A stretch of DNA of 64,000 nt from Agromyces albus (GCF_004134825.1 NZ_SDPN01000006.1:1-64000); one strand, 5' to 3'. Counted from the stretch's first letter, positions 35,151 through 44,466 are shown. The notes: generated from the sequence alone by a model not told the origin. Made by a program: numbers and translations.

Positions 35151-36304
35151 GGGTCTCCATTCAATCTTGGGAGGCTGGCGGGTTGGTCGGTGGCGGGCGA
35201 AGCGTCGGGGCTGCTCAGCCGATCGGTCGGGGCTCGGCTCCGCCCGCTCGCCCAGCGCAGCAGGCGCTCGAGCGGGCCCCGCCCGAGGTAGCGACGCCAC
35301 AGCCACGCGAACACCATCGAACCGACGATGAGCGCGATGAGGAGCGGCCACGAGTCGTCGGTGACGACGCCGTCTTCGACGTGCTTCGCCAGCCCGATGA
35401 TGACGAGGTGGATCGTGTAGATGCTGAGCGGCATCGACCCCATTGCGGTGATCGGCGACAACAGCGTGCCGGCCACGCGCCGCACCGCGGGCCTGGCGAG
35501 GGCCGTGAGCGTGAGCATCGCCGCGACGGTGAGCACTCCCACGCCGACGTTGCCGAGCGTCTCGAGCGAGGCGCGCAAGGGCACCGACCACGCCATGTCG
35601 GCCACCATCTCGGGCGCGGGCAGCAGTCTCGAGATCGGCAGGAACACGGATGCCGCCGCGGTGCCGGCGAGCGCGGTGACGCCGATCACTCGAGCCGACG
35701 TGAGGTCGTAGCGGGCGAGCGCGAGGCCGATGAGCATGACGGAGACCCACACGATCACGGGGTAGGCGCCACCGACCGCCCAGTCGGCGAGGAACTTCAG
35801 CGGCGTCTGGCGCACCGCGTTCACGAATTCGCTGTGTGCGCCGATCGAGGCGACGGCCGGGGTCACAGCGAGCAGCGCGATGCCCGCGCCGAGCGTGACG
35901 TGCCGCGAGACGAAGATGAGGGGCAGCATCACGAGGAAGGCGACGCCGTAGACGTCGAGGATGATGAACACGAGCGGGTTCAGCGTCGACCAGATGAGCA
36001 TGCCGAGCGCGATGAGGATGACGGCGCGCACGGCGATCTGCCGCCGCAGTTCGCCGCGCTCTTCCGAAATGGGTCGCATGCCGCCCGACATGAATCCGAG
36101 CCCGATGCCAGCCGTGAGGGCGAAGAGCAGCCGCGGGCGTTCATCGGCGAGGGCGAGGAACTCCGCGGCGGGGAGCGCCTCGACGGCGGGCGCCACATGC
36201 GCGATGAACATGCCGATGAGCGCGAGGCCGCGGGCCGCGTCGACACCGTCGATGCGCCGGGGCATTCGTGCCGCCGCCACGAGGTTGGACGCGTCAGCCC
36301 TCAT
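35147..36304 (-). CDS. Membrane acyltransferase of the heparan-alpha-glucosaminide N-acetyltransferase/DUF418 type
   Basis: 385 aa with roughly ten helices. The N-terminal RIDGVDAARGLALIGMFIAH is the HGSNAT-catalytic pattern with the expected His. The C-terminal part has MGSMPLSIYTIHLVIIGL, as in DUF418 proteins, and ends in a Ser/Pro-rich cytoplasmic tail. Such proteins are thought to carry acyl groups across the membrane onto glycans. I start at ATG 36304 (MRADASNL); the longer frame upstream runs into the intergenic region before ugd. It is coupled to the HAD gene. Confidence 0.78.
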   Translation of the reverse strand: MRADASNLVAAARMPRRIDGVDAARGLALIGMFIAHVAPAVEALPAAEFLALADERPRLLFALTAGIGLGFMSGGMRPISEERGELRRQIAVRAVILIALGMLIWSTLNPLVFIILDVYGVAFLVMLPLIFVSRHVTLGAGIALLAVTPAVASIGAHSEFVNAVRQTPLKFLADWAVGGAYPVIVWVSVMLIGLALARYDLTSARVIGVTALAGTAAASVFLPISRLLPAPEMVADMAWSVPLRASLETLGNVGVGVLTVAAMLTLTALARPAVRRVAGTLLSPITAMGSMPLSIYTIHLVIIGLAKHVEDGVVTDDSWPLLIALIVGSMVFAWLWRRYLGRGPLERLLRWASGRSRAPTDRLSSPDASPATDQPASLPRLNGDP

Positions 36305-36423
36305 GCAGCCACTCTCGCATGGCAGCGGGCAATTGCGGCCGCATGCACAAACGCTTGGGCGCGCGGTGCCGCGTCCTCGCGTGAGATCCCGCGCATGACC
36401 ATCTTCATCTGAATGCCGCCCCG

Positions 36424-37725
36424 CTACGGTCGCCCGAGCCCCTGATATGCCCACCCGGCTGCACGCCAGGCGGCGGGATCGAGCACGTTCCGCCCGTCGA
36501 TGATCGATGTGCTCGACACCAGCTGTGCGGTCGCCACCGGGTCGAGCGAGCGGTACTCGCTCCACTCGGTCACGAGCACGACGAGTTCGGCCTCGCGCAA
36601 TGCATCCTCGGTCGAGGTCACGTATTCGAGCTGCGGGTGCCGCACCCGAGCGTTTTCGATGCCCTGGGGATCAGTCGCCACAACGTGGGCGCCGAGGCCC
36701 TTCAGCTGCACTGCCACATCGAGGGCGGGCGAGTCTCGTACGTCATCGGAATCGGGCTTGAACGAGACGCCGAGCACGGCGACCTTCCGCTCATTGACGG
36801 ACCCGCCGAGCGCCTCGATCGCAAGATCGACGACCCGCTGGCGACGTCGCAGGTTGATTGCGTCGATCTCCCGGAGGAAGCCCACGGACTCACCGCGGCC
36901 CAACTCCTCGGCGCGAGCCGCGAACGCGCGGATGTCCTTGGGAAGGCATCCGCCGCCGAAGCCGACTCCGGCGTTGAGGAAGCGACGCCCGATGCGCGCA
37001 TCGTGCCCGATCGCGTCGGCCAGTTGCGTGACATCCGCCCCTGTGACCTCTGCGATCTCGGCCATCGCGTTGATGAAGCTGATCTTCGTCGCGAGGAATG
37101 CGTTGGCGGCTACCTTGACGAGCTCGGCGGTGGCGTAGTCGGTGACGATGCGAGGCGTGCCGGCCTCGATCGCTGCGTGATACACCCGGTCGAGAACGGA
37201 TGCCGCATGATCATCGCCGACGCCGTAGACGAGCCGGTCGGGTTCGATCGTGTCTTTCACCGCGAATCCCTCCCGTAGGAACTCGGGGTTCCAGGCGAGG
37301 GTGGCGTGTGGGGCGGCGTCCGCGATCCTCGCGGCGAGGCGCGCGGCGGTGCCGACGGGCACGGTGCTCTTGCCCACGACGAGCGCACCTTCGGCGAGAT
37401 GCGGTATCAGTGCCTCGAAGGCGGCATCGACGAACCGCAGGTCGGCCGCGTTCGTGTCGGGCGATTGGGGCGTGCCGACGGCGACGAAGTGCACGTCGGC
37501 GTCGGCGGCGTCCGCCATGTCTGTGCTGAAACGCAGCCGTCCCGACGCCGTCGCCGAGGTGAGGATCTCGGGAAGGCCGGGTTCGAAGAACGGCGGCCTG
37601 CCTGAGGCGAGCTCGCCGATCTTGTGTTCATCGACGTCGATGCCGATGACGTCGTGCCCGAGTTCGGCCATCGCCGACGCGTGCACGGCGCCGAGATACC
37701 CGCAACCGATGACTGAAATGCGCAT
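36424..37725 (-). CDS. ugd: UDP-glucose 6-dehydrogenase (copy 2)
   Basis: 433 aa, the same length as the copy at 11499-12800 and near-identical to it: GCGYLGAVHASAMAELGHDV, NAFLATKISFINAMAEI, VGFGGGCLPKDIRAF with the catalytic Cys, LGVSFKPDSDDVRDSPAL. I start at ATG 37725 (MRISVIGCG); GGGGGGAGCGCT precedes it as ribosome site, unlike the GAAGGAG of copy 1. It has its own transcription unit. Confidence 0.95.
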   Translation of the reverse strand: MRISVIGCGYLGAVHASAMAELGHDVIGIDVDEHKIGELASGRPPFFEPGLPEILTSATASGRLRFSTDMADAADADVHFVAVGTPQSPDTNAADLRFVDAAFEALIPHLAEGALVVGKSTVPVGTAARLAARIADAAPHATLAWNPEFLREGFAVKDTIEPDRLVYGVGDDHAASVLDRVYHAAIEAGTPRIVTDYATAELVKVAANAFLATKISFINAMAEIAEVTGADVTQLADAIGHDARIGRRFLNAGVGFGGGCLPKDIRAFAARAEELGRGESVGFLREIDAINLRRRQRVVDLAIEALGGSVNERKVAVLGVSFKPDSDDVRDSPALDVAVQLKGLGAHVVATDPQGIENARVRHPQLEYVTSTEDALREAELVVLVTEWSEYRSLDPVATAQLVSSTSIIDGRNVLDPAAWRAAGWAYQGLGRP

Positions 37726-37781
37726 AGCGCTCCCCCCGGATTGTTTCTGACCGACGCGATTCATCCCCCGCGCAGACAGAC

Positions 37782-37817
37782 CGAAGGCCCGGATCCATTG
37801 TGCGGTCCGGGCCTTCG
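37782..37817 (-). terminator. Strong hairpin between the LPXTG gene and ugd copy 2
   Basis: Perfect 12-bp arms CGAAGGCCCGGA (37782-37793) and TCCGGGCCTTCG (37806-37817) with a 12-nt loop. It lies 70 bp beyond the stop of the minus-strand LPXTG gene and ahead of ugd. No clear T-tract follows on the minus strand, so it is terminator-like by structure and position. Confidence 0.65.
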
Positions 37818-37886
37818 ATCGTCTTCATGTGCGAGTCGTGCTGCACCTGAATTCAGTGCATCCGAGCCTCGCGGGCGCTGCCCTGG

Positions 37887-38387
37887 TTACGCCGAAGCGC
37901 GGTTGCGGCGAACGGTCGTGAGCACGGCGACGAGTGCGCCACCGAGGATGACTGCTCCGACGCCGCCCCAAAGCAGGGCGATCGGGAAGTCGTAGCCGGT
38001 GCTCGGGAGGCCACCCGTGCTGCTCGAGTCTGCGGGAACGACGGTGAGCGTTGCGGTTGCGACCGCTTGGCCTGCCGTGACGGTGATGGTGTAGGTGCCT
38101 GCTTGCGTGGACATAGCCGTGTACGTGACGGCGCCCGAGGCACTGGTCGGCTTGGAAGCCGTCGACGCCTTCAGCACGCTGAGTGTGACTGCGTCGTCGG
38201 CCGTGGCCGTCGAGGGCGTGTTCGGCGGAAGATCGGAGAAGGTCAGCGAGACCGTCTCACCGACGTCCACCGTGACGACCCCCGGGCCATCTCCGGTGTA
38301 GCCTGCCTCCCCCGCGTTGGCGACGGTCGGTATTGCAAAGACTGCTGCCAGCGCGAGCAGCGCGGCAGCGACAAGCTTGCGTGTCAT
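37887..38387 (-). CDS. Secreted protein with LPXTG cell-wall anchor
   Basis: 166 aa. Signal peptide MTRKLVAAALLALAAVFAIP with a likely cut after ANA. A small beta-rich domain follows (VVTVDVGETVSLTFSDLPPN, GTYTITVTAGQAVATATLTV) that resembles an Ig-like fold. Then comes the sorting signal LPSTG (residues 127-131), a hydrophobic helix (ALLWGGVGAVILGGALVAVL) and the basic tail RRNRASA. It is expected to be linked to peptidoglycan by a sortase, but no sortase gene is in the window. The ribosome site is GGGGGAGAAT and a -10-like TTATCT lies just upstream. Function unknown. Confidence 0.85.
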   Translation of the reverse strand: MTRKLVAAALLALAAVFAIPTVANAGEAGYTGDGPGVVTVDVGETVSLTFSDLPPNTPSTATADDAVTLSVLKASTASKPTSASGAVTYTAMSTQAGTYTITVTAGQAVATATLTVVPADSSSTGGLPSTGYDFPIALLWGGVGAVILGGALVAVLTTVRRNRASA

Positions 38388-38422
38388 ATTCTCCCCCTAG
38401 ATAAACGGTGCTGTTGCGCGTC

Positions 38423-38444
38423 CCCCGGCGCACGAACGCCGGGG
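38423..38444 (-). terminator. GC hairpin after the fourth DUF4012 gene
   Basis: Perfect 8-bp arms CCCCGGCG and CGCCGGGG with a 6-nt loop, about 20 bp beyond the stop of the minus-strand DUF4012 gene and upstream of the LPXTG gene promoter. It has no T-tract. Confidence 0.5.
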
Positions 38445-38464
38445 TCTGCACCTCGGCGTACGAC

Positions 38465-40282
38465 CTACCATAGAGCAGATTCACAGGAAACGGGAAGCCC
38501 GTCGATTTCCGTTGCGTAAACTAATGGCGTCGAACGTACGTCGATCGTGCGATCTCCGGGTGCTCCGGCGAGGAATCCGAACTCGTACGTCGCTCGCTCG
38601 CCGGGAGCGAGTCGAGTCTCGATCTTGCTGAGGGTGTACCCGTGGTCGGATGTCGGGTGATACCCGACCGGAGCGCCGTCCTGTGCGACGCCGAGGTTGT
38701 AGCTGCCCGGTGTGCCGTAGACGAGCACCGAAGTCGCGATCACTCCCGGAGGGGTGCCGTAGGTGCCGAGTCCCCTGACATATCGGGGAAGCGAGGTCGC
38801 GGCATCCGCCGGCGCGGTGTTCTCGAGCGTCACCGAGATCAGGTAATTCTGGCGGCCGTCTTCGCGGCAGGTGACGGCGCCGGCCTCGATCTTGACGTCG
38901 AGGTACGGGCCCATCTTCGCGCCCGTCGCGTCGTTCAGGTAGACGCCGAACGACTGCTCCTCGTCGGTGCTCACCGGGAGTCCGCCGGCCAGGGAAGTGC
39001 CGTCGAGAACGGCTTGCTCTGCGGCATCCGCGTTCCAGATGAGAATCCGGTGCTCCTCACCGGACTTGATGAACGCGTCAATCAGCTTTCGGGCGTCGAC
39101 GTTGTCCCCCGAAATGCCGCCGACAACGCTCGCGGCGGCCGCGGCGAAGAAGGCGTCCTGATCGGCGGTGTTCTCGTAGCGCTCGTAGACGTCGCGGAGC
39201 AGCAACTGCACGGCGTTCTCGCTCGTGAGCGTGTCACCGGTAGGAAGGGTGATCGGCCCGGTCGCCTCCAGCAGGTGACTGAGCACGACAGGGTCGAGCG
39301 CAACGACGCTGTCGACCTCGTCGCCGAACCTCTGCTTCCACATCTCACGGGCGAGGGATGCGGTGAGCGGGAACTGCGGCGTGAAGTTCACGTCTTGGAT
39401 GTACGACGCCGTGTTGTCGCCATACAGGGCACGCGTCTCTAACGGGAGATCCGCAACCGGCGGTTCGAACTTGGGGAAGTCCTGCGAGTTCGCTTGCTTC
39501 GTGAGCGCGAATGCCCCTTGATCGGTGTGCACGAGCGCGAGTGCACCCGTGATGCCGCCGGTGGAGCGCAGCTCGGCGTTGTTCTGGAAGAGCAGCAGGG
39601 TGTCGCGAGGGCCATCGGCCCCGAGCATGATCGGTACCAGGCGGACCGCCCGGTCGAGCGCGCCCACTGTCGCATTCGCCTCGGCGAGCACGTCGGTCAG
39701 CTCGTCGCGCGCGTCGGCGAGGGGACCGATGAGATCGGCGGATGCCACCGACTCGTCCTGCATCATCGCCAGCGCATGAGAGAGGGCGACGGATGCCTCG
39801 CCCAGTGGCTCCTGGACGTCGAGCAAGGGCCGCAGGTCGACCTGCCCGCCCGTGGGCTTGAACGATGCGAGGTCGATTGCGCCCGCGGCATCCGCAAGCG
39901 GCTTCACGCCGCCCTTCGCCACGAGTTGGACTGATGCGGCCATCACGCGCGTGCTTTCGAGGTTCGGGCCGACCCAGGGGATCACCTCGCCGGCGCGCCA
40001 AACCGGATCGCTCGTGAGCGCCGCCGCCGATTCCGCTCGACGTGCGAGCTGCTCCGCAGTGGCTGCTGCCGCATCCGAGTCGCCGGCAACAACCTGCTTC
40101 TGCACTGCTTTTGCGAGGGGAAGCGCGGCCTCGAGCTCTTGCTTGGCGAGCAAGCCCCGCACTCCGATCCAGGCGACAGTTGTGAGGAGCACGAGCACAA
40201 GGCCGCCGATGATCCACCACACCCGGCGGCGTCGGTTCCGTGCACGGCGACGTTGGCGAGAGGGCGGCAGGTCGATGGTCAC
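38465..40282 (-). CDS. DUF4012 membrane-anchored protein (paralog 4)
   Basis: 605 aa. The cytoplasmic tail is very basic (RQRRRARNRRRRVWW), followed by the helix IIGGLVLVLLTTVAWIGV and the exported DUF4012 domain (LLLFQNNAELRSTGGITGAL, VNFTPQFPLTASLAREMW, ALDPVVLSHLLEATGPI, AVQLLLRDVYERYEN). It is more distant from paralogs 2 and 3 than they are from each other. I start at GTG 40282 (VTIDLPPS) after AAGGTGG; a GTG at 40312 is a weaker option. It follows galU by under 50 bp, probably in the same transcript. Confidence 0.86.
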   Translation of the reverse strand: MTIDLPPSRQRRRARNRRRRVWWIIGGLVLVLLTTVAWIGVRGLLAKQELEAALPLAKAVQKQVVAGDSDAAAATAEQLARRAESAAALTSDPVWRAGEVIPWVGPNLESTRVMAASVQLVAKGGVKPLADAAGAIDLASFKPTGGQVDLRPLLDVQEPLGEASVALSHALAMMQDESVASADLIGPLADARDELTDVLAEANATVGALDRAVRLVPIMLGADGPRDTLLLFQNNAELRSTGGITGALALVHTDQGAFALTKQANSQDFPKFEPPVADLPLETRALYGDNTASYIQDVNFTPQFPLTASLAREMWKQRFGDEVDSVVALDPVVLSHLLEATGPITLPTGDTLTSENAVQLLLRDVYERYENTADQDAFFAAAAASVVGGISGDNVDARKLIDAFIKSGEEHRILIWNADAAEQAVLDGTSLAGGLPVSTDEEQSFGVYLNDATGAKMGPYLDVKIEAGAVTCREDGRQNYLISVTLENTAPADAATSLPRYVRGLGTYGTPPGVIATSVLVYGTPGSYNLGVAQDGAPVGYHPTSDHGYTLSKIETRLAPGERATYEFGFLAGAPGDRTIDVRSTPLVYATEIDGLPVSCESALW

Positions 40283-40330
40283 CCGAGCCACCTTACGGCG
40301 CCGAGATCTCACCGCAGACGACGATCCACG

Positions 40331-41293
40331 TCATCGGTCGCCCCTCACGGCATCGGCTCGGCCCGGCAGTTTCAGGGCTAGCGCCTGGATCCAGGGTTCG
40401 AGTTCGGGCCCCAGATCATCACGCGTGAGCGCCAGCTGCACGATTGCCTTGATGTAGTCGAGTCGATCCCCGGTGTCGTAGCGGCGACCCGAGAACACGA
40501 CGCCGTACACACCGCCGGCGATCGCATCGTCGGCTGCCAATACCTGCAAGGCATCGGTGAGCTGGATCTCGCCGCCTTTGCCGGGCGGTGTGGTCTCGAG
40601 TACATCGAAGATCTCCGGTCGCAGCACGTAGCGCCCGATGATGGCCAGGTTCGACGGCGCATCGGCAACCGACGGCTTCTCGACCAAGCCCGTGACCTTC
40701 ACGACGTGTGGGTCATCGGTTGACTCGACAGCGGCACATCCGTACAGGTGAATGGACTCCGCTTCGACCTCCATGAGCGCGATAACAGTCGCCCCGCGCG
40801 TCTCGCTCTGCTCGATCATCGTCGTGAGCAGTTCGTCGCGCTCGTCGATTAGATCATCACCCAGCAGTACCGCGAATGATTCCCCGCCGACATGTTTGCG
40901 CGCGCGCAGCACCGCATGCCCGAGTCCCTTCGGGTCACCCTGACGTACGAAGTGGATGTCGGCGAGCGCGTTAGGGTGGTTCACCCGCTGGAGCCTCGCG
41001 TGGTCACCCTTCTGGGCCAGCGCCATCTCGAGCTCGGTGACGCGATCGAAGTGATTCGCCAGCGCATTCTTGTTGCGCCCGATGATCATGAGAATGTCGT
41101 CAAGCCCCGACGCCACGGCTTCCTCAACCACATACTGTATCGCCGGCTTGTCGACAACCGGCAGCATCTCCTTCGGCATAGCCTTCGTCGCCGGCAGGAA
41201 GCGGGTGCCGAGTCCCGCCGCCGGAATGACAGCTTTGGTGATGATGATTGATCCCCCCAGATCTCTTCGATTGTCGAAATACAGAACTCGCAC
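40331..41293 (-). CDS. galU: UTP-glucose-1-phosphate uridylyltransferase
   Basis: Makes UDP-glucose, the substrate of both ugd copies. The family core is complete: ITKAVIPAAGLGTRFLPATK, PKEMLPVVDKPAIQYVVEEA, FAVLLGDDLIDE, GLVEKP, GKGGEIQLTDALQ. From GTG 41293 the protein is 320 aa, but its first 16 residues (VRVLYFDNRRDLGGSI) are foreign to the family. The run GGGGGG at 41253-41258 followed by ATC codons at 41248, 41245 and 41242 sits where a ribosome site and start should be. Real initiation may be at one of these ATC codons, giving about 303 aa. Confidence 0.92.
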   Translation of the reverse strand: MRVLYFDNRRDLGGSIIITKAVIPAAGLGTRFLPATKAMPKEMLPVVDKPAIQYVVEEAVASGLDDILMIIGRNKNALANHFDRVTELEMALAQKGDHARLQRVNHPNALADIHFVRQGDPKGLGHAVLRARKHVGGESFAVLLGDDLIDERDELLTTMIEQSETRGATVIALMEVEAESIHLYGCAAVESTDDPHVVKVTGLVEKPSVADAPSNLAIIGRYVLRPEIFDVLETTPPGKGGEIQLTDALQVLAADDAIAGGVYGVVFSGRRYDTGDRLDYIKAIVQLALTRDDLGPELEPWIQALALKLPGRADAVRGDR

Positions 41294-41378
41294 AATTCTG
41301 CGTTACGGATGATGAACCCGGGCTCTTTCGACCCTCTGGCGCGAGGTAGTCAGAATTACTTGAGGATCGGCATCGGAA

Positions 41379-42506
41379 TCACTTGAGGATCGGCTCCGGC
41401 TGCCGCTCACGGGATTTTGCCTCGAGCTTCACCCTCAAGCGTTGCGCGGGGAGTTCGATCGCATAGTACATGGCGATGCCGAGGGCGATCCCGAGCCCGA
41501 GAATGACGCCGAAGCTCACATAGCTCGGCAGCGTTAGGAGGACGCCGCGCATCGCTGAGGCCGCAACAAGATGAACGAGATAGATCGAATAACTGGCCAG
41601 CCCGACGAGCGCGATGGGGCGCCACAAGCTCATTGCATAGAACGCGCGCCGAATCGGCCCGGACCCGGGTAGAAGTCCGTAGACGATGACGACAGCCGCA
41701 GCAATGCTCTGCAATGTGAATCGGAATGTCTCGCGGAACCATTCGTCACGCAGCAGCAAGCTTGCTACATACAAGAGAATCGCGGCGATCAACAGGAGAT
41801 CGCTCGCCAACATCTTGGAGTACCACGTCGGGCGTTCTCCGCGCTTCACCCACATGAAGTATCCGACTGCAAGGAGCATGCCCCAGGCGATGCCGTCGAG
41901 GCGAGTGTCGGAGCCATAGTAGATCCGCGATTCCTGCCCCTCCATCGAGGCGAGGAAGATGCGCAGCGAGGTTGATGCGAGGATCGCGAATACCGCGATC
42001 GCCACGGTCGCCTGCGCCCAGTACCGGCGGCGTACCAGGAGGAGCCAGACGATCGCGAAGATGATATAGAACTGCTCCTCGATGGAGAGGCTCCACACGA
42101 CACCGCTCCCGGGGAGGACGTCGGGGACCCCATCGATCTTCAGCCAGTTGAAGACGAAGAACACCTGTGCGAGGGACGCGTTCCAATTCAGGGCTCCCCC
42201 GGCCGCCGCGAAGAGGATCGTAGGTATGACGATGGCAACGAGGAACGGTGGCGCGATCTTGAACGCCCGACGCCGATAGAACCCCACCACCGAGAAGCCT
42301 CCGGTCTTGTCCCGCTCGCGGAGCAAGAGGAAGGTGATGATGAACCCGGAGATCGTGAAGAAGATCGTGACGCCGCTCCCGCCCGGAACGACCGCCCCAG
42401 CACCGGCATGCGCAACAACGACGACGAGCACGGCGTAAGCGCGCATCGCATCGATGTGTGCGAATCGGTGGGCACCGTTCACGGGCACGGTTGTGGTAGA
42501 TGACAT
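41379..42506 (-). CDS. Acyltransferase 3 family membrane O-acyltransferase
   Basis: 375 aa with about ten helices. HRFAHIDAMRAYAVLVVVVA contains the catalytic His region, followed by VTIFFTISGFIITFLLLRER, RRRAFKIAPPFLVAIVIPTI, WSLSIEEQFYIIFAIVWLLL and the C-terminal VGLASYSIYLVHL. It is closer to the OafA/YrhL subgroup than the gene at 16465. I start at ATG 42506 (MSSTTTVPV) behind GGGGGACGTC; upstream in-frame codons lack a ribosome site. It probably decorates the line B polymer. Base composition here becomes noticeably more AT-rich than in the flanks. Confidence 0.88.
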   Translation of the reverse strand: MSSTTTVPVNGAHRFAHIDAMRAYAVLVVVVAHAGAGAVVPGGSGVTIFFTISGFIITFLLLRERDKTGGFSVVGFYRRRAFKIAPPFLVAIVIPTILFAAAGGALNWNASLAQVFFVFNWLKIDGVPDVLPGSGVVWSLSIEEQFYIIFAIVWLLLVRRRYWAQATVAIAVFAILASTSLRIFLASMEGQESRIYYGSDTRLDGIAWGMLLAVGYFMWVKRGERPTWYSKMLASDLLLIAAILLYVASLLLRDEWFRETFRFTLQSIAAAVVIVYGLLPGSGPIRRAFYAMSLWRPIALVGLASYSIYLVHLVAASAMRGVLLTLPSYVSFGVILGLGIALGIAMYYAIELPAQRLRVKLEAKSRERQPEPILK

Positions 42507-42633
42507 GACGTCCCCCTCGTCTTGTCGCGTGCTCGAGAGCCTAAGGCATCGACGATGCCATTGAAGACATTGCATTGAAACGGTCTTGTGAACACTCTGC
42601 CGCAGCCGGGAAGGCATCGCGTAGCCTCAGAGC

Positions 42634-43083
42634 ATGGGCCCAGAATTCGTGTGGAAACTTTCAAACAGGGCGTACGCCCGCCGCCTCCGCGTTATCGCAT
42701 GGGCGTTAAAGTTCTTCAATTACGTGGCGTTCCGGGCCGTTCTGCCCTACGAAGTCAAGACGGGCCCGGGCCTACAGCTCTGGCACCGCGGGCTCGGTAC
42801 TGTCGTTCACCCCAACGTCGAGATCGGATCGGGAGTTCGAATCGCGCACGGCGTGACCATCTCGGGCACGCCCAGCGCGCTCAGCGTTATCGAAGACAAC
42901 GTCATCATCGCCGCGGGAGCGATCGTCATACCGAGACGCGCATTGCCCTATCGCATCGGTGCAGGAGCGGTAATCGGCGCGGGAGCCGTTGTCGTCGGTG
43001 ACGTACCCGCCGGTGCGATCGTTCGTGGTGAGCCCGCAAGAATCCATCTGCCAGAGGCGGCCGCCGGGCACGCTGGTTCCTAA
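42634..43083 (+). CDS. Serine acetyltransferase-like hexapeptide transferase
   Basis: 149 aa. After ~45 N-terminal residues (LRVIAWALKFFNYVAF), hexapeptide coils begin: TGPGLQLWHRGLGTVVHPNV, EIGSGVRIAHGVTISG (with the catalytic-type His), VIEDNVIIAAGAIVI, IGAGAVIGAGAVVVGDVPAG. It matches the CysE-like group that acetylates sugars in EPS clusters rather than true serine acetyltransferase. It is the only plus-strand gene between 31 and 56 kb, which suggests separate insertion or regulation. Confidence 0.82.
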   Translation: MGPEFVWKLSNRAYARRLRVIAWALKFFNYVAFRAVLPYEVKTGPGLQLWHRGLGTVVHPNVEIGSGVRIAHGVTISGTPSALSVIEDNVIIAAGAIVIPRRALPYRIGAGAVIGAGAVVVGDVPAGAIVRGEPARIHLPEAAAGHAGS

Positions 43084-43185
43084 GCCGCGACGGCCTCGGC
43101 CCGAACCGGGTCGCGCTACATGCGCACTCGCGGGGCCGACGCACGGCGCGCACGTTCGCATTTCGAACTCGGTTCGGTCATGGGA

Positions 43186-44466
43186 TCAGTCGCGTGCCAG
43201 TCGGCGCAACACGCCCACGAAGTCGCGTCCGCGCGGTAAGAGCTTGCCCACGGGCAACTTGAGGGCAGCCATGAGGATCGTCAGCAATACCAAGTACGAG
43301 AGCGTCGATGCGAGCGCTGCCCCGATAGCGCCGAGGAGTGGGCCGAGGACGATGAGGCCCCCGATGCCGACTCCAAGTGAGATGACCTGGGCGATCGTCA
43401 TCCGAATGCCTTTCGAGTCCGCCGCAAGAGCCATCGAGATGACGTAACCGGCGATCATGGCGGCGCTGCCCACGAGAGAGACCACGGTCACCGGGACCGC
43501 ACTCACGAAGTCAGGGCCGAAGACGAACGGAATTATCACGACGGACAACGCGACCGCGGGGACGTATGAGAGGATTCCGGCCGCGATTCCCGCGCGCGCG
43601 GCCTCACTCTGCGCACCCTTGCGGTTGTCGCCGTCCGCTTGGGCGATCGTTGGAAAATGGCTCGCCCCGAGCGCTTGGCCGATCGCCAGGGGCACCGAAG
43701 CGATGGTCGCGGCCACGGAATAGATCCCTGCTTGGAAGGCACCGAGGAGCGGAAGCGCGATCACCTGATCGAGCTTGTTCGACGCTGCTTCCGCGATCGC
43801 GCTGCCGACGTAGTGGAAGCCAGCCCGGAGTGTCGCGCCGATCGGGGCGAGTGTGCCCCGCCAAGGTACGCGTACCAGAGCAGCGCCGAGCACGAACGTC
43901 GTGAGCGAGCCGATGACATTAGCCGCGAGCACCGAGGCGACAGATGCAGCACCGAACAACCACGCGATCACCACGAGGACGAGGTATACGAGCGGCTGCA
44001 GTACCTGCATGGCGAACACCGCACGATATCGCCGGTGCGCCACAAGGAGTCCGACATCGAGCGCCCAGCTTGCTGAAAGCGGAGCGAGGAAGATCCCAGC
44101 GGCCGCGACTACCCGAGCTTCGGGTTCGAAACCCGAGAACACCGTGTAGGCGGCTCCGACGGCAAGCGGGGCCGCGATGATGATCGTCAGTGCGACAATG
44201 CGGCGCGCTGTACGCAGGGCCACGTGCCCGTCGCTCGTGGCCGCCTGCCTGCGAACCTCCAGCGGGAGCCCGATCGCGAGGAGAACCGGGACGATGACAT
44301 ACAGCGCGATCGCGGCAGCAGTCTCACCTCGCCCTGCCGGACCGATCGCACGCGCGACGATCGGTGCCGTCGCGAGAGCGATGAAGGCCGACCCGGTCCT
44401 TCCGAGAACGATGAGCGATGGCGACTGGATGGCGAAGAGCTGCCGGACGCGTTGCCACCACTTCAA
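43186..44466 (-). CDS. Oligosaccharide flippase (line B Wzx candidate)
   Basis: 426 aa, about twelve helices. [20 protein letters not shown], then [15 protein letters not shown], is the typical start of Wzx-like MOP proteins. [20 protein letters not shown], the conserved [20 protein letters not shown] and [12 protein letters not shown] follow in the second half. It moves the lipid-linked repeat outwards. It is the last gene of the line B chain, overlapping the CatB-type gene by ATGA. Confidence 0.87.
   Translation of the reverse strand: MKWWQRVRQLFAIQSPSLIVLGRTGSAFIALATAPIVARAIGPAGRGETAAAIALYVIVPVLLAIGLPLEVRRQAATSDGHVALRTARRIVALTIIIAAPLAVGAAYTVFSGFEPEARVVAAAGIFLAPLSASWALDVGLLVAHRRYRAVFAMQVLQPLVYLVLVVIAWLFGAASVASVLAANVIGSLTTFVLGAALVRVPWRGTLAPIGATLRAGFHYVGSAIAEAASNKLDQVIALPLLGAFQAGIYSVAATIASVPLAIGQALGASHFPTIAQADGDNRKGAQSEAARAGIAAGILSYVPAVALSVVIIPFVFGPDFVSAVPVTVVSLVGSAAMIAGYVISMALAADSKGIRMTIAQVISLGVGIGGLIVLGPLLGAIGAALASTLSYLVLLTILMAALKLPVGKLLPRGRDFVGVLRRLARD

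Noticed and set aside
36343-36420. Small gene between the HGSNAT-like gene and ugd copy 2
   Set aside because: No frame with a ribosome site and coding-like composition; treated as a promoter gap.
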